From Leucobacter luti (GTDB lineage Bacteria > Actinomycetota > Actinomycetes > Actinomycetales > Microbacteriaceae), in assembly GCF_019464495.1 (NCBI RefSeq), contig NZ_CP080492.1, positions 3,224,001 to 3,288,000 on the forward strand: a stretch of DNA of 64,000 nucleotides, written 5' to 3'. The notes under the pieces are model-generated. The model was not told the origin of the DNA. It ran no database searches and saw only the letters and a program-made list of their open reading frames with translations. The stretch's first letter is position 1, and every line of letters starts with the position of its first letter. Made by a program: the position numbers and the translations under genes. Of this stretch, positions 52,664 through 63,000 are shown one piece after another.

Positions 52664-53740
52664 ATGTCTCTCACTATTCCTGCGTCGGTGCCGACGACGG
52701 AGGCCGCCACCTCGGCCACGCAAAAGAGCAATCGTGAACTGATCGAACAGGCCATGCGTCACAGCTGGTTCCCTGTCGCACGATCCGCGGATCTGACCCC
52801 AGGCGGAACACCGCAACCTGCCACGCTTTTGGGGAGCCAGCTCGTGGTCTATCGAGATGGACAGGGGCGGGCCTCCGTGGCCTCTCGGCGCTGCCCGCAC
52901 CGTGGCGCAGACTTGTCTCTCGGCAAAGTCCACGACGCATCGATCGGCTGCCCGTACCACGGCTGGCAGTACGCAAGCGGCGATGGATTGTGCGTACGCG
53001 TCCCCTCGATTGAGGATCAGTCGAAGATCCCGCCCAAGGCGAAGCTGCAGGTGTTTCCCGTCGAGGAGCGGTACGGTCTGATCTGGACTGCACTGGAGGA
53101 GCCCATCGAGCCCCTGTACCGGCTGCCAGAGTGGGAACGCGAAGAATTCACCTGGTTGCAGGCAGACCCGTTGGACTCTCCGGTAGGTGTCGCAGTCACC
53201 GTTGAGAATTTCCGAGACGTCGCCCACTTTCCGTTCGTGCACCAAGTGTCGATGGGGCCAACTCCTGAAGTGGTCGAACCGTTGCAGGTCAGCCGCGAGG
53301 GGAGCCACGTCTGGATGTTCCGCCCGCTCAATGCTGGAACTGGCGAGTGGGCAGGGGACGGGGACTGCGAAATGCAGTACCACTGTGTCGCCCCAGGACT
53401 CTCATCGATCACCTACGACTATGCGAAACTCGGGCGCCGAGTGGTCGCCGGGTTCCCCAGCCCGATTTCTTTCGAACACGTCAAGATCTTCTGGGGCGTC
53501 GCGAATGCAACGGAGTTCACGGGAGCCCCGATTGAGGAGAACCTTCGCCTTGAGGAGATGGTGTATCTCGAAGATATTCCGATCGTGGAGAACATTCACC
53601 CTCGTGAGGTGCCGTGGGACGCTGAGATCGAAGAGTTCTCCGCCCCCGCAGACGTGTTTACGTTGAACTATCGTCGGGCATTCCTCGACCTCGCCCGACG
53701 AACCGAGGAGACGCTCCGTGCCCGCGACACTGCTGAGTAG
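52664..53740 (+). CDS. Rieske [2Fe-2S] aromatic ring-hydroxylating/demethylating oxygenase (VanA-like)
   Basis: 358-residue terminal oxygenase. The Rieske cluster ligands are Cys77-x-His79 in CPHRGADLSLG and Cys96-x2-His99 in CPYHGWQY, 17 residues apart. The mononuclear iron site is in ENFRDVAHFPFVH. Length and the HSWFPVARS start fit the single-component VanA/phthalate dioxygenase group, which demethylates or hydroxylates small aromatic or other substrates. The partner reductase overlaps by 23 bases. Substrate unknown. Confidence 0.9.
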   Translation: MSLTIPASVPTTEAATSATQKSNRELIEQAMRHSWFPVARSADLTPGGTPQPATLLGSQLVVYRDGQGRASVASRRCPHRGADLSLGKVHDASIGCPYHGWQYASGDGLCVRVPSIEDQSKIPPKAKLQVFPVEERYGLIWTALEEPIEPLYRLPEWEREEFTWLQADPLDSPVGVAVTVENFRDVAHFPFVHQVSMGPTPEVVEPLQVSREGSHVWMFRPLNAGTGEWAGDGDCEMQYHCVAPGLSSITYDYAKLGRRVVAGFPSPISFEHVKIFWGVANATEFTGAPIEENLRLEEMVYLEDIPIVENIHPREVPWDAEIEEFSAPADVFTLNYRRAFLDLARRTEETLRARDTAE

Positions 53741-54704
53741 TACGCTCACAGTTCCGACCCAGTTGCTGCGTGTGACTGCGGTGCAGGAGATCGCGCCAGG
53801 GATCCGATCGTTCGAATTCAGTGCCGCCGATGGCAGCGAACTTCCCGAGTGGACTCCCGGGGCGCACGTCGATGTCCATCTGCCATCGGGGAAGATCCGG
53901 CAGTACTCCCTGTGCGGCGATCCTGAGCACCGATCGGTGTATCGAATCGCGGTGCTCGAGGTGTGTGAAGGCCGCGGCGGATCGGCCGAAATGCACCGAG
54001 CAGTGGCGGCGGGAGGGGAGCTTCGCCTGGGGATCCCCCGGAACGATTTCCCAGTCGTGCCCGCTCCGGCCTATGTGTTCGTCGCTGGCGGTATTGGGAT
54101 CACACCGATCCTCGCGATGATTCGGGAAGTCGCCGCAGCAGGGCGACCGTGGAAGCTGGTGTATGGGGCACGTTCTGAGGCACACCTGGCCTTTCGCGCC
54201 GAACTAGACTCGCTTGCAGCGACAAGCTGGGGCATGATCACGTATGTGCCGCAGGATACGGCTGGGCACATGGACCTGTCGCAGATCGTGCGCGACTCAG
54301 CTGGACAGAGTGTCTATTGCTGCGGGCCGGGCCCCCTGATGGACGCGCTCGGCTCAGAAATGCGCGCGCAGGGCCGCCACACAGAACTGCGGCTCGAGCG
54401 ATTCTCTGCCGACCCAGTGCAGCTCCGTGAGGGCACGGAGAGTTTCCGTGTGGAACTCTCGGAAAGCGGTCTCACCGTGGATGTCACCCCTGGAACGTCC
54501 GTGCTGGAAGCCATCCGTGCCGCGGGAGTTGCTGTCGCGTCTTCCTGCGAGATGGGGATCTGTGGCACGTGCGAGACGCGGGTGATCGCGGGCGAGATCG
54601 AGCACCATGACTCGATCCTGACCGAGGCGGAGCGAGCAGCCGGAAACGTGATGATGATCTGTGTCTCACGAGCGAGCTCTGCCGGTCTTGTGCTGGCGCG
54701 ATAG
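53718..54704 (+). CDS. PDR/VanB family oxidoreductase (ferredoxin reductase)
   Basis: 328-residue electron-transfer partner. The flavin domain includes RQYSLCGDP, the NAD(P) domain GGIGITPILAMI, and the C-terminal plant-type ferredoxin holds CEMGICGTCET for the 2Fe-2S cluster. This is the domain order of phthalate dioxygenase reductase and VanB. It passes electrons from NAD(P)H to the Rieske oxygenase encoded just upstream with overlapping genes. Confidence 0.92.
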   Translation: MPATLLSSTLTVPTQLLRVTAVQEIAPGIRSFEFSAADGSELPEWTPGAHVDVHLPSGKIRQYSLCGDPEHRSVYRIAVLEVCEGRGGSAEMHRAVAAGGELRLGIPRNDFPVVPAPAYVFVAGGIGITPILAMIREVAAAGRPWKLVYGARSEAHLAFRAELDSLAATSWGMITYVPQDTAGHMDLSQIVRDSAGQSVYCCGPGPLMDALGSEMRAQGRHTELRLERFSADPVQLREGTESFRVELSESGLTVDVTPGTSVLEAIRAAGVAVASSCEMGICGTCETRVIAGEIEHHDSILTEAERAAGNVMMICVSRASSAGLVLAR

Positions 54705-54734
54705 TTCAATCGTGGCCGGTGCACTCCGCCACGA

Positions 54735-54789
54735 CCGCAGGGGCCCGTGTGGTCATCAGCCAGGCTGACGACCACACGGGCCCCTGCGG
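54735..54789. terminator. Strong bidirectional terminator after the reductase and DEAD helicase genes
   Basis: 27-bp arms (54735-54761 and 54763-54789) with one mismatch and a single-base centre, between convergent genes. Confidence 0.85.
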
Positions 54790-54803
54790 ATCACGGTCGC
54801 GGG

Positions 54804-56393
54804 TTAGGAACCAGACGAGCTCGTTGAGTACACCGAGCCGCCGCCCTGCGCGCGACGCCCCGAACGACGCTGGCCGCCGCCTGATTCGCCGCCCTGCGAG
54901 CGCTGCCGGGGCTGGCCCTGGCCGCCCTGGCTCTGACCGCCGCGCCCGCGTCCGCCACCGGCTGCGCCTGCCTGTGCGGGACGGCCCTGGCCGCCCTGGC
55001 CGCCCTGGCCACCGCGGCCCTGACCCTGACCGTTCTGGCCGCTCTGACCCTGGCCACCGCGGCCCTGGCCACCGCGTGAGCGCTTGCGCTTCGCGTTGGC
55101 ACCGGTCGAATTGCCCTGGCCAGCGGGGGAGTGCCCTGCCGCACGCTGCTGTGCGTTCTGCGCTTCCGCGCGGCGGCGCTCGATCTCACGAGGATCGACG
55201 CGCGGCGCGACCTCACCGATCAGGCTGAGCACCTCAGGATCAACGGTCGCTGCGTTCGGGTTGACCTGACGCGGCGTGACGTTGATCTTCGCCGCGCGCA
55301 TGATCTGGCGCATTTCGCCGCGCTGCTCGGGGAGCACGACCGTGACCACGTCGCCCTCGTTCCCAGCACGTGCGGTACGGCCGGAACGGTGCAGGTATGC
55401 CTTGTGCTCGACTGGCGGGTCGATGTGTACGACCAGCTCGACGCCGTCAACGTGTACGCCGCGTGCTGCGACGTCCGTTGCGACGAGGACCTTCGCGTCG
55501 CCGCTGACGAACTCGGCGAGGTTGCGATCGCGTGCGTTCTGCGACAGATTGCCCTGCAACTCAACGGCGGGGATCCCGCTCGCAGACAGCTGCTTCGCCA
55601 GGCGCTTGGCCTGGTGCTTCATCCGGGTAAAGAAGATGCGGCGACCAGTGCCGGAAGCGAGCGCCTCGATGAGTGCGTCTTTCTGATCCTTGCCAGCGAC
55701 TTCGAACACGTGGTGTGTGAGCTGCGGAACGGGCGACTCTGCGGAATCGACAGAGTGGCGGATCGGATCGTGGAGGTACTTCTTCACGATGTTGTCGACG
55801 CCGTTATCGAGGGTCGCGCTGAACAGCAGCCGCTGGCCGACCTTCGGGGTCTTGTTCAGGATCCGCGTGACGACCGGGAGGAAGCCCATGTCAGCCATAT
55901 GGTCAGCCTCGTCAAGCACGGTGACCTCAACGCCGTCGAGGGAGACGACGCCCTGCTTGAGCAAGTCATCGAGACGGCCGGGAGCTGCGACGACGACATC
56001 GATGCCACCCTCGAGGGCGAGCTCTTGGCGGCGCTGGGGGATACCGCCGAAGATCGTGGTGACCTTCACGCCGACGGGATCGGCAAGCATCTTGATCGTT
56101 TCGGCGATCTGGGTCACGAGCTCGCGGGTCGGTGCAAGGACGATCGCGCGGGGCCGGCTCGGCCGGCGCTTCGCAACAACGTCGGTTGCCAGGCGTGCCA
56201 CGAGGGGGATGCCGAACGCGATGGTCTTGCCTGAGCCGGTGCGACCGCGGCCGAGCACATCGCGGCCTGCGAGGGTGTCGGGGAGGGTGTCGCGCTGGAT
56301 CGGGAAGGGCTCTGTCTTGCCATTGCGCGCGAGCGCCTCGGCGATCGGCGCCGGGACGCCGAGTGACAGGAAAGTGGGGGTGGTCTCGGTCAC
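54804..56393 (-). CDS. DEAD-box RNA helicase with Gly/Gln/Arg-rich tail
   Basis: 529-residue ATP-dependent RNA helicase. Q motif FPIQ, motif I GRTGSGKT ending near residue 57, Ia APTRELVTQI, II DEAD at 161-164, III SATL and VI HRSGRTARAG are all present. From about residue 380 the protein is a low-complexity Gly-Gln-Arg-Ser tail likely to bind RNA and drive condensation. RhlE/CsdA-like role in ribosome assembly or RNA turnover, often cold-induced. A 326-bp upstream gap leaves room for a long regulated 5' leader. Confidence 0.93.
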   Translation of the reverse strand: MTETTPTFLSLGVPAPIAEALARNGKTEPFPIQRDTLPDTLAGRDVLGRGRTGSGKTIAFGIPLVARLATDVVAKRRPSRPRAIVLAPTRELVTQIAETIKMLADPVGVKVTTIFGGIPQRRQELALEGGIDVVVAAPGRLDDLLKQGVVSLDGVEVTVLDEADHMADMGFLPVVTRILNKTPKVGQRLLFSATLDNGVDNIVKKYLHDPIRHSVDSAESPVPQLTHHVFEVAGKDQKDALIEALASGTGRRIFFTRMKHQAKRLAKQLSASGIPAVELQGNLSQNARDRNLAEFVSGDAKVLVATDVAARGVHVDGVELVVHIDPPVEHKAYLHRSGRTARAGNEGDVVTVVLPEQRGEMRQIMRAAKINVTPRQVNPNAATVDPEVLSLIGEVAPRVDPREIERRRAEAQNAQQRAAGHSPAGQGNSTGANAKRKRSRGGQGRGGQGQSGQNGQGQGRGGQGGQGGQGRPAQAGAAGGGRGRGGQSQGGQGQPRQRSQGGESGGGQRRSGRRAQGGGSVYSTSSSGS

Positions 56394-56719
56394 GGGGACC
56401 TTTCTGCATATGTGCAGCGCGCATTTGGCCGCATTGGGCCAGAGTGAGTGCGAAGCTGCGGTTTCGGCGAGTGCGCGGGACCGCGCATTCGTTCGCCGCG
56501 AAAGTTCTGGTGGCCGGCCTTCGAGGGCTGGCGACTGAAAGTCAGCGACGCTGGGCGGAATGGATCACGCCCTGTGTGCTCCACTCTAGCGCCTCACGGC
56601 CGAGGTCTTGCTGTATGCCGTGGCGAGGCCCTGAATGTCAGCGGCTCACGCTAACGTCGAAACACATCCCAGTCGCGTCAGAACCGATGCGATCGGGTCG
56701 CAGCGGGAGAGGAGCGCAC
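56394..56719. other. Divergent gap upstream of DEAD helicase and nuclease-helicase
   Basis: No gene seen. Promoters for both neighbours should lie here. A long 5' leader for the helicase is possible by comparison with other cold-shock helicases, but I see no defined RNA motif. Confidence 0.4.
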
Positions 56720-59700
56720 GTGTTCATTCAGACCCGAGCGGGCGGTGAACAGCGGATCGTCACGAGCGCCAGCGACCTCACCGCCGCGAGCGCGTGCGAG
56801 TTCGCGTTCCTCCGCCGCGTTGACGCGAAACTGGGCCGTGACCTTGCTGTGCCGCTCGATGATGATCCGATGCTCGCCCGTGCCGCGCGGCTCGGGGACG
56901 CTCACGAGGAGCGCACGCTCGCCACGTATCTCGACGAGCTCGGCCCCGGTACGGCGGGCGAACCGGGTGGCGTGGTGGAGATTCCGCGCCCCGCTTCGAT
57001 GGGTGAGGCGGACCTTGCCGCCGTTGCGGCACAGACAGTCACAGCGCTGCGCGGCAGGGCAGGCGTCGTCTTTCAGGCAACATTTTTCGATCCGTCGCAG
57101 CGGCCAGCCACGGCTTCCGAGCCCGAGATCGGCTTCGTCGGCTTCGCTGATTTCCTGCGACTCAATGCCGTGGGGGAGTACGAGGTCGAGGACACCAAGC
57201 TTGCCCGACGTGCTCGTGTCACCGCCCTGATGCAGCTAGCGGCCTACACGGAACAGCTGGAGCGGGTGGGGATCCCCGTCGCTGATTCGGCCACGCTGAT
57301 CTTGGGGGACGGCGCGCGCTCCACACACCGGATCGCCGACATCGCTCCGGTGTTCCGTTCGCGTCGCCGCAGGCTGCACCAGATACTACGTGCGCGAGTT
57401 GGGGCGACCGGAGCCGATGGCAGGCGAGAAACCGCGGCCCCAGTGGCGTGGGGCAATGGCGAGATCACAGCGTGCGGTTGGTGCGAGGTGTGTGCCCCAG
57501 AGATTGAGCGCACGAGGGATCCGCTGCTCATCGCGGGCTTGCGCAGAACGCAGCGCGACGCGCTGCTGGCCGCGGGCCTCACCACGATTGACGAGATTGC
57601 GCAGGTGATGCCGGAGGCCGTCGCGGGCACGCGGGAAGTGCCTGGCATCACTACCGCGGTGCTGACCCGGATCACGGCTCAGGCTGCCGCTCAGCTCGGG
57701 GCGTCTGCCGGTTCGCCGCCCCCGGTGCGTGTCGTTGACGCCGCAGCGTTGGCGTCACTGCCCAAACCGAACCCCGGCGACCTCTTTTTCGACTTTGAAG
57801 GGGATCCGCTCTACCGCGAAGCTGGTGCCGACACGAGTGCGCGGTGGGGGATCGACTACCTGTTCGGCTTCGTGGATCGCGAGGAACGTTTTACCGCACT
57901 GTGGGCACACGATCTGGACGCAGAAAAAGCCGCCCTCATGAAGTTCCTCGCGTTTGTTGCAGAGCGACGTCAGCAGTTTCCGGGGATGAAGATCTACCAC
58001 TATGCCGCGTACGAGCGTACGCATCTGCTCAGCATTGCCGCGCGGCACGGTGTGGGTGAAGCAGCGGTCGATGCGCTTCTCCGCGATCAGGTGCTCGTCG
58101 ACCTGTACCCGATCGTGCGGCGTGCCCTCCTGGTGGGATCGCGCTCGTATTCCATTAAGAAGCTTGAGCCGCTGTACATGGGCAGTGAGTTGCGCGCGGA
58201 AGATGGCGTCACAACCGCGGCTCAATCCGTCACGGAGTACGCAGACGCGACCGAGCAGCTGGCAGATCCCAGCGCGGAGCTCCAGCTCGCTGGCCAGCGT
58301 CGGCTAGATGCGATCGCGGACTACAACCGCTATGACTGCGTCTCGACACTACGGTTGCGTGATTGGTTGCTCGGCATTGCGGCCGAGCACGGGGTCTCTC
58401 CCGCGCCGCCGTTCACTCCAGACACGGACCAAGTCTTTGAGGTGAGCCGGCTCGGGGCACAGCTTGCGGCGCTCGCCGAGAGCGCGACTGACACGCGTGA
58501 TCGCACCGCTGCAGCTCTCGCAGGAAGCGCCATCGACTACCATGCGCGAGAGCGTAAATCGTTCTGGTGGGCTCACTACGCGCGGCTCACTGATCCCATC
58601 GAAGAGTGGGCCGACACCCGCGACGTCTTGATCGTTGATGCTGAGCGCAGCCGTGTGCTCGAAGACTGGCATCTGCCGCCACGGGCGCGCGTCGAGCGGC
58701 GGCACCTCAGACTGAGTGGCGAGCTCGCTCCCGGGAGTTCTGCCCGAGCTGGAGGCGACGCATACGTGCTCTACGACGCTCCGGCGCCGTTCTTGGCGCC
58801 GCGCACGGCTCCCGGCCAGCGCACCGCGCACAAAGTGCGTGTGATCGCGCGCGACGATGCGGGCGTGACAGTCGAAGAGTTGCTCCCGCGTGATGCGACT
58901 CCCTACTCCACTGTGCCGGTGGCCCTCGCGCCCGGCCCGCCTCCGCCTGAGGGGCGGCAACGCTCAGCTATCGAGGAGTGGGGTGCGACGGTTGCTGACG
59001 CGCTCGCGTCGGGAGCGGTCCTCACCGATCCAGTCGTTGATCTGCTGCGGCGGGATACGCCTCGACTCATCGGCGGAGGGCCCCTCGTTGATCCTGCCTC
59101 ACGCGCTGCGCTCGCTGCGGCCGGTGGCGATGCGGAGGCACGCACGATTGGTGCGGTTGTTGCGAGTCTGCGCGCACTCGATCGCTCGGCGCTTGCGGTG
59201 CAGGGCCCGCCTGGCACAGGCAAAACCTACCTTGCTGCGCGCGTGATCCGGAAGCTAGTTGAAGACGACGGCTGGCGGATCGGCGTTGTCGCGCAGTCGC
59301 ACCGCGTCGTCGAGAACGTGCTCGACGGGGGGTGATTGCAGCCGGGCTCGATCCGCGGCTCGTGGGGAAGGCGCCCCAGGGCGGCAGACTTGCCCCTGAC
59401 GCACCAGACCCCGGTTACACGGTGCTCGGTACCGGCGGACAGCTCGGCTTCGTGCGGGAGCATCGCGATGCTGGCCGCGGCTGTGTGGTGGGCGGCACCG
59501 CGTGGGACTTCAGCAACGATGATCGCTTCCCGCGGCGCGGGCTCGATCTCCTCGTGATCGACGAAGCCGGGCAGTTCTCGCTCGCTCCAACGATCGCGGC
59601 CTCCGTGGCGGCGGATCGGCTGTTGTTGTTGGGCGATCCGCAACAGCTCCCGCAGGTGTCGCAGGGCAGTCATCCCGAGCCGGTCGATACCTCCGCGCTC

Positions 59701-60452
59701 GCCTGGATTCTTGGCGACCAGGACACGCTCCCCGCCCGTCTGGGCTACTTCCTCGCCGAAACGAGGCGCATGCGGCCTGAACTCACCGAGGTGGTTTCCG
59801 AACTGTCATACGATGGGCGGCTGAGTGCGCACGCCTCAGCCGGGGAACGCGAAGCCCTGGGCTGCGGTCCAGCCGGCCTGGTGTGGCACCCGGTGGCGCA
59901 CCACGGGAACTCGAACCACTCGCCGGAGGAAACAGGAACGGTGATCTCCGTGGTGCGGGCGGCTCTGGCCGGAACACTGCGTGAGTCACCTGCGGGCAGT
60001 GGGAGCGGCAGCGACGTTGACAGAGGCAGCGGCACCGCCACGCGGACCAGGCCACTCACACCAGCCGACATCATCGTCGTCGCCCCTACAACGCGCAAGT
60101 GGAGTGCGTCTCCGAGGCGCTCAGCGCTGCAGGGCTCAGTGGCGTGCGGGTGGGCACCGTGGACCGATTCCAGGGGCTGGAGGCCGTGATCGCGATTGTG
60201 ACGCTCGCCGCGTCAAGCCCGGAGGATGTGCCACGCGGCCTTGAGTTCCTGTTGATGCGCAATCGGCTCAACGTCGGCATCAGCCGCGCACAGTGGGCCG
60301 CGCATCTCGTGTCATCGGATCGACTGGGGGACGGGCTCCCGAGTTCGGCTGAGGGGTTGGCGGCGCTCTCCGGGTATCTGAGGCTCATTGAGCGCGCGGC
60401 CGAGCCAGGTCCTGAGTTCACCGCCGTGTCTGGTCGTACACTGAGCGCATGA
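56720..60452 (+). pseudogene. TM0106-type RecB-like nuclease/SF1 helicase, interrupted by two -1 frameshifts
   Basis: Large nuclease-helicase. Residues 141-176 carry PD-(D/E)xK RecB motifs (GFAD, VEDTK, then QLAAY). A Cys cluster (ACGWCEVC) and a DEDD/YprB RNase H-like domain follow (LFFDFEGDP, later YNRYDCVSTL). The SF1 (UPF1-like) helicase has Walker A GPPGTGKT and Walker B LLVIDEAGQFS. GTG 56720 follows GAGAGGAG. The frame breaks at 59327-59332 (G6, one more G restores VLDGGVIAAGLDPRL) and at 60083-60086 (C4, one more C restores APYNAQVECVSEAL). The end at 60452 overlaps the next ATG (ATGA). Domain content is firm; role in DNA repair or defence is not known. Confidence 0.88.
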
Positions 60453-61573
60453 GCCACGTATCCGAGCGCACGCGCCGTGCCATCGACGCGTTCTTCACGC
60501 TGCTGTATCCGGGCGAGGAGAGCGTGCGCGATTCGCCTGAGGCGCGGCGCGAAGTACGCGCCCTGACAGCTGCCGTGATCGTGGCGCTCGTGGGTGCCGT
60601 GGTTGGGCTCACTGTATTTCACGGGGCCATTCCGCTCTGGGGCGCGGTCTCTCCCGGCAGTATTGGCCTCGGGCTCGCCGGGCTCGCAGCTGCCGCTGCG
60701 GCGGCCGCCGAGCATGTCCGTTCTCCGCTGCCGGCAATTCCCGGCTGGCCGCGCGCGGCTGTGCGAACGCAGCGGATCATCAATATCCTCGCAATCGCAC
60801 TCGTGCACGGAGGCATTGCACTGCTGTTCGTCGGCGTCACAATCTCGATCGTGGTGCGCGGCTTTGCGGGTCTCCGGGTCGATGTATTTACGAGCACGAT
60901 GATCGTCGTGCTGCTCGGGGCAGCGGCGGCGTACGCTGCGACGCTCTCCGGCGGCGATCTCACGACGTCACGGCTGTCGACGCTTTTCGCCGTATTCATG
61001 ACGGGTGGCGTCGTGGTCGCAATGCTCACCACGAGTGATGCCGAGTGGTGGAAACTGCACTTCAGCGAGCTCGGAGTTGGCTCCGGGGTCAGCGGCATCA
61101 TCTTCAACTCAACGCTGATCGTCGGCGGCCTCCTCCTCGCATCGCTGGGCTCGCTGATGGCTCCTGCCCTCGATGCGTGGGCCAGCGCCGCACCCGCCAG
61201 CCGCACCCGCAACGTCACACTCGTGGAATGGGGCTTCGTCGGCATCGGTGTGTGCCTTGCAGGCGTTGGGGTAGTGCCGGTCAACGTGGATCTGATTGTG
61301 CACAACACATTCGCGACCGGCATGGCCGTGATCTTCGGAGGGATTCTGATCGGGCTGCGGTGGCTGCTCGACGGATTTACGCGCGCATTTCTCCTGTTCT
61401 CAGACGTCACCCTGATCGGGATTGTCGTGTCCGCCATCCTGTTCTGGCCGGTCCAGTACTACAACTTGGCGGCGTTTGAGCTCGTCGCGGCCGGTATCAT
61501 TTTCGCCTGGCTGATCATCTTCCTGCGGCATCTCGACGCTGCGGTGCCCTCGCCCGCTAACGTGGAAGCATGA
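60449..61573 (+). CDS. DUF998-like multi-helix membrane protein
   Basis: 374 residues with about 9-10 hydrophobic helices and a soluble N-terminal tail of 35 residues. The segment WWKLHFSELGVGSGVSGIIFN matches the DUF998 feature (HFSELG followed by FN). No known transport or enzyme motif. ATG overlaps the nuclease-helicase stop, so the two are coupled, and the aminotransferase follows with a 4-base overlap. Function unknown. Confidence 0.75.
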   Translation: MSHVSERTRRAIDAFFTLLYPGEESVRDSPEARREVRALTAAVIVALVGAVVGLTVFHGAIPLWGAVSPGSIGLGLAGLAAAAAAAAEHVRSPLPAIPGWPRAAVRTQRIINILAIALVHGGIALLFVGVTISIVVRGFAGLRVDVFTSTMIVVLLGAAAAYAATLSGGDLTTSRLSTLFAVFMTGGVVVAMLTTSDAEWWKLHFSELGVGSGVSGIIFNSTLIVGGLLLASLGSLMAPALDAWASAAPASRTRNVTLVEWGFVGIGVCLAGVGVVPVNVDLIVHNTFATGMAVIFGGILIGLRWLLDGFTRAFLLFSDVTLIGIVVSAILFWPVQYYNLAAFELVAAGIIFAWLIIFLRHLDAAVPSPANVEA

Positions 61574-62802
61574 GCACACTCGGCGGCCCCTTCAAGACTC
61601 CGCCCTCCCGCAGACTCGGGGAGGCGCCCAGCATCGCGCCGCTTGCGGCATCACTGCGCTCGCGGATCCCTGCCTTTGAGGTGATGCAGATCACCGACGA
61701 GGTGGCGCGCCGCCGCGCCGACGGCCACGATGTCGTATCGCTCTGCGCGGGAGAGCCGAGCGCCCGCCCCGCACCCGGCACGCTCACACCAGCCGGCTAC
61801 ACCGGCCCACTCGGCACGACTCCGCTGCGGGAGGCGATCGCCCAGCACTACCGCAACTGGTACAACGTTGAGCTCGACCCGGGATCCGTGGCAGTGACGA
61901 CCGGTTCATCTGGCGCCTTCCAGCTCGTGTTCCTCGCTGCCTTTGATCCGGGTGCTCGCGTGGCACTCGCGAGCCCCGGGTACCCGGCATACCGCAACAT
62001 CCTCACCGCGCTCGGCGTGCAGGTCATCGAGATTCCCACAGGACCGGAGACGCGCTACCAGCCGACGCCCGAGCTTCTCTCGGCAGCTGTCGCCGAGCAC
62101 GGCCCGCTCGCCGGACTCATCCTGGCGTCGCCTGCGAACCCGACCGGCACGATGCTCGACCGAGCGTCGATTTCAGCGCTCGTCACGTGGTGTGTGGCGA
62201 ACAAGGTGCGGATCATCAGTGATGAGATCTACCACGGCATCACGTTCCCGGAACCGGGAGCAATGGATCCGCGCGGTGTGACGCTGCGTGAGCTTGATCC
62301 GGAAGCCGTGGTGATCAACTCGTTCTCGAAGTACTGGGGCATGACGGGGTGGAGGCTGGGGTGGGCGATTCTGCCGCCGGCTCTGATTGGGCCGGTCGAA
62401 GCACTCGCGTCGAACTTTGCGCTGTCGCCTCCCGCACCGGCGCAGGAACTTGCGATGCGCGCGTTCACCGAGGAGAACTATGCGGAGCGCGACGAAATCG
62501 TCGGCGGCTTTGCTCGCGCGCGCGCACTCATCCTCGATGCCGAATCTGAGCTCGGGTGGGGCACCGCTGCGCCGTCGGACGGCGCGTTCTACTACTATTC
62601 GGAGCTCGGGCCGCAGCTGGAGCGCTACGCGGACTCGTCTGCGTACGCACGCGCACTGCTAGAGGGGGCCGACGTTGCCGTCGTGCCGGGCACCGACTTC
62701 GACACTGTCGCTGGCCACCGCGCCGTCCGGCTGTCGTACGCCGCTGGCGAGGCGGCCGTCGCGGAGGCCCTGGACCGCATCATCCGCTTCCAACGCGGCT
62801 AA
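61570..62802 (+). CDS. Class I/II PLP-dependent aminotransferase
   Basis: 410-residue fold-type I enzyme. Substrate/cofactor motifs include TTGSSGAFQLVF, SPANPTGTM, DEIYHGITF and the Schiff-base Lys in NSFSKYWGMTGWRLGW. The N-terminal region between GEPSA and YTGPLG is about 10 residues shorter than I expect for this group; the frame stays open, so this may be natural. Likely an aromatic/branched or alanine-type aminotransferase. Last gene of the operon begun by the nuclease-helicase. Confidence 0.92.
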   Translation: MSTLGGPFKTPPSRRLGEAPSIAPLAASLRSRIPAFEVMQITDEVARRRADGHDVVSLCAGEPSARPAPGTLTPAGYTGPLGTTPLREAIAQHYRNWYNVELDPGSVAVTTGSSGAFQLVFLAAFDPGARVALASPGYPAYRNILTALGVQVIEIPTGPETRYQPTPELLSAAVAEHGPLAGLILASPANPTGTMLDRASISALVTWCVANKVRIISDEIYHGITFPEPGAMDPRGVTLRELDPEAVVINSFSKYWGMTGWRLGWAILPPALIGPVEALASNFALSPPAPAQELAMRAFTEENYAERDEIVGGFARARALILDAESELGWGTAAPSDGAFYYYSELGPQLERYADSSAYARALLEGADVAVVPGTDFDTVAGHRAVRLSYAAGEAAVAEALDRIIRFQRG

Positions 62803-62876
62803 GCTGTCTGGCCCTGGCCCTGGCCACGGCTATGCCCCCGCTCCAACGACGGCCCCCAACTCCGAGCAAAGCTCTG

Positions 62877-62905
62877 GCGACGGCCGCACGGAGCTGTGCC
62901 GTCGC
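62877..62905. terminator. Hairpin between convergent aminotransferase and ADH genes
   Basis: 8-bp stem GCGACGGC/GCCGTCGC with a 13-base loop in the 200-bp convergent gap; modest strength. Nothing else is seen in 62803-63000. Confidence 0.45.
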
Positions 62906-63000
62906 AGACTGCGCTCAGATGCACTCGAGACTTCACTGAAGCTCGCCGCACCTGAGCACAGCCCATATGGCGCTCACGAAAGACGGTCGGGTGCGTGCAA

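Noticed and set aside
59327-60086. Programmed ribosomal frameshifting in the nuclease-helicase
   Set aside because: Two separate -1 events would be needed and I see no slippery heptamer with a clear downstream pseudoknot; homopolymer undercall is simpler.
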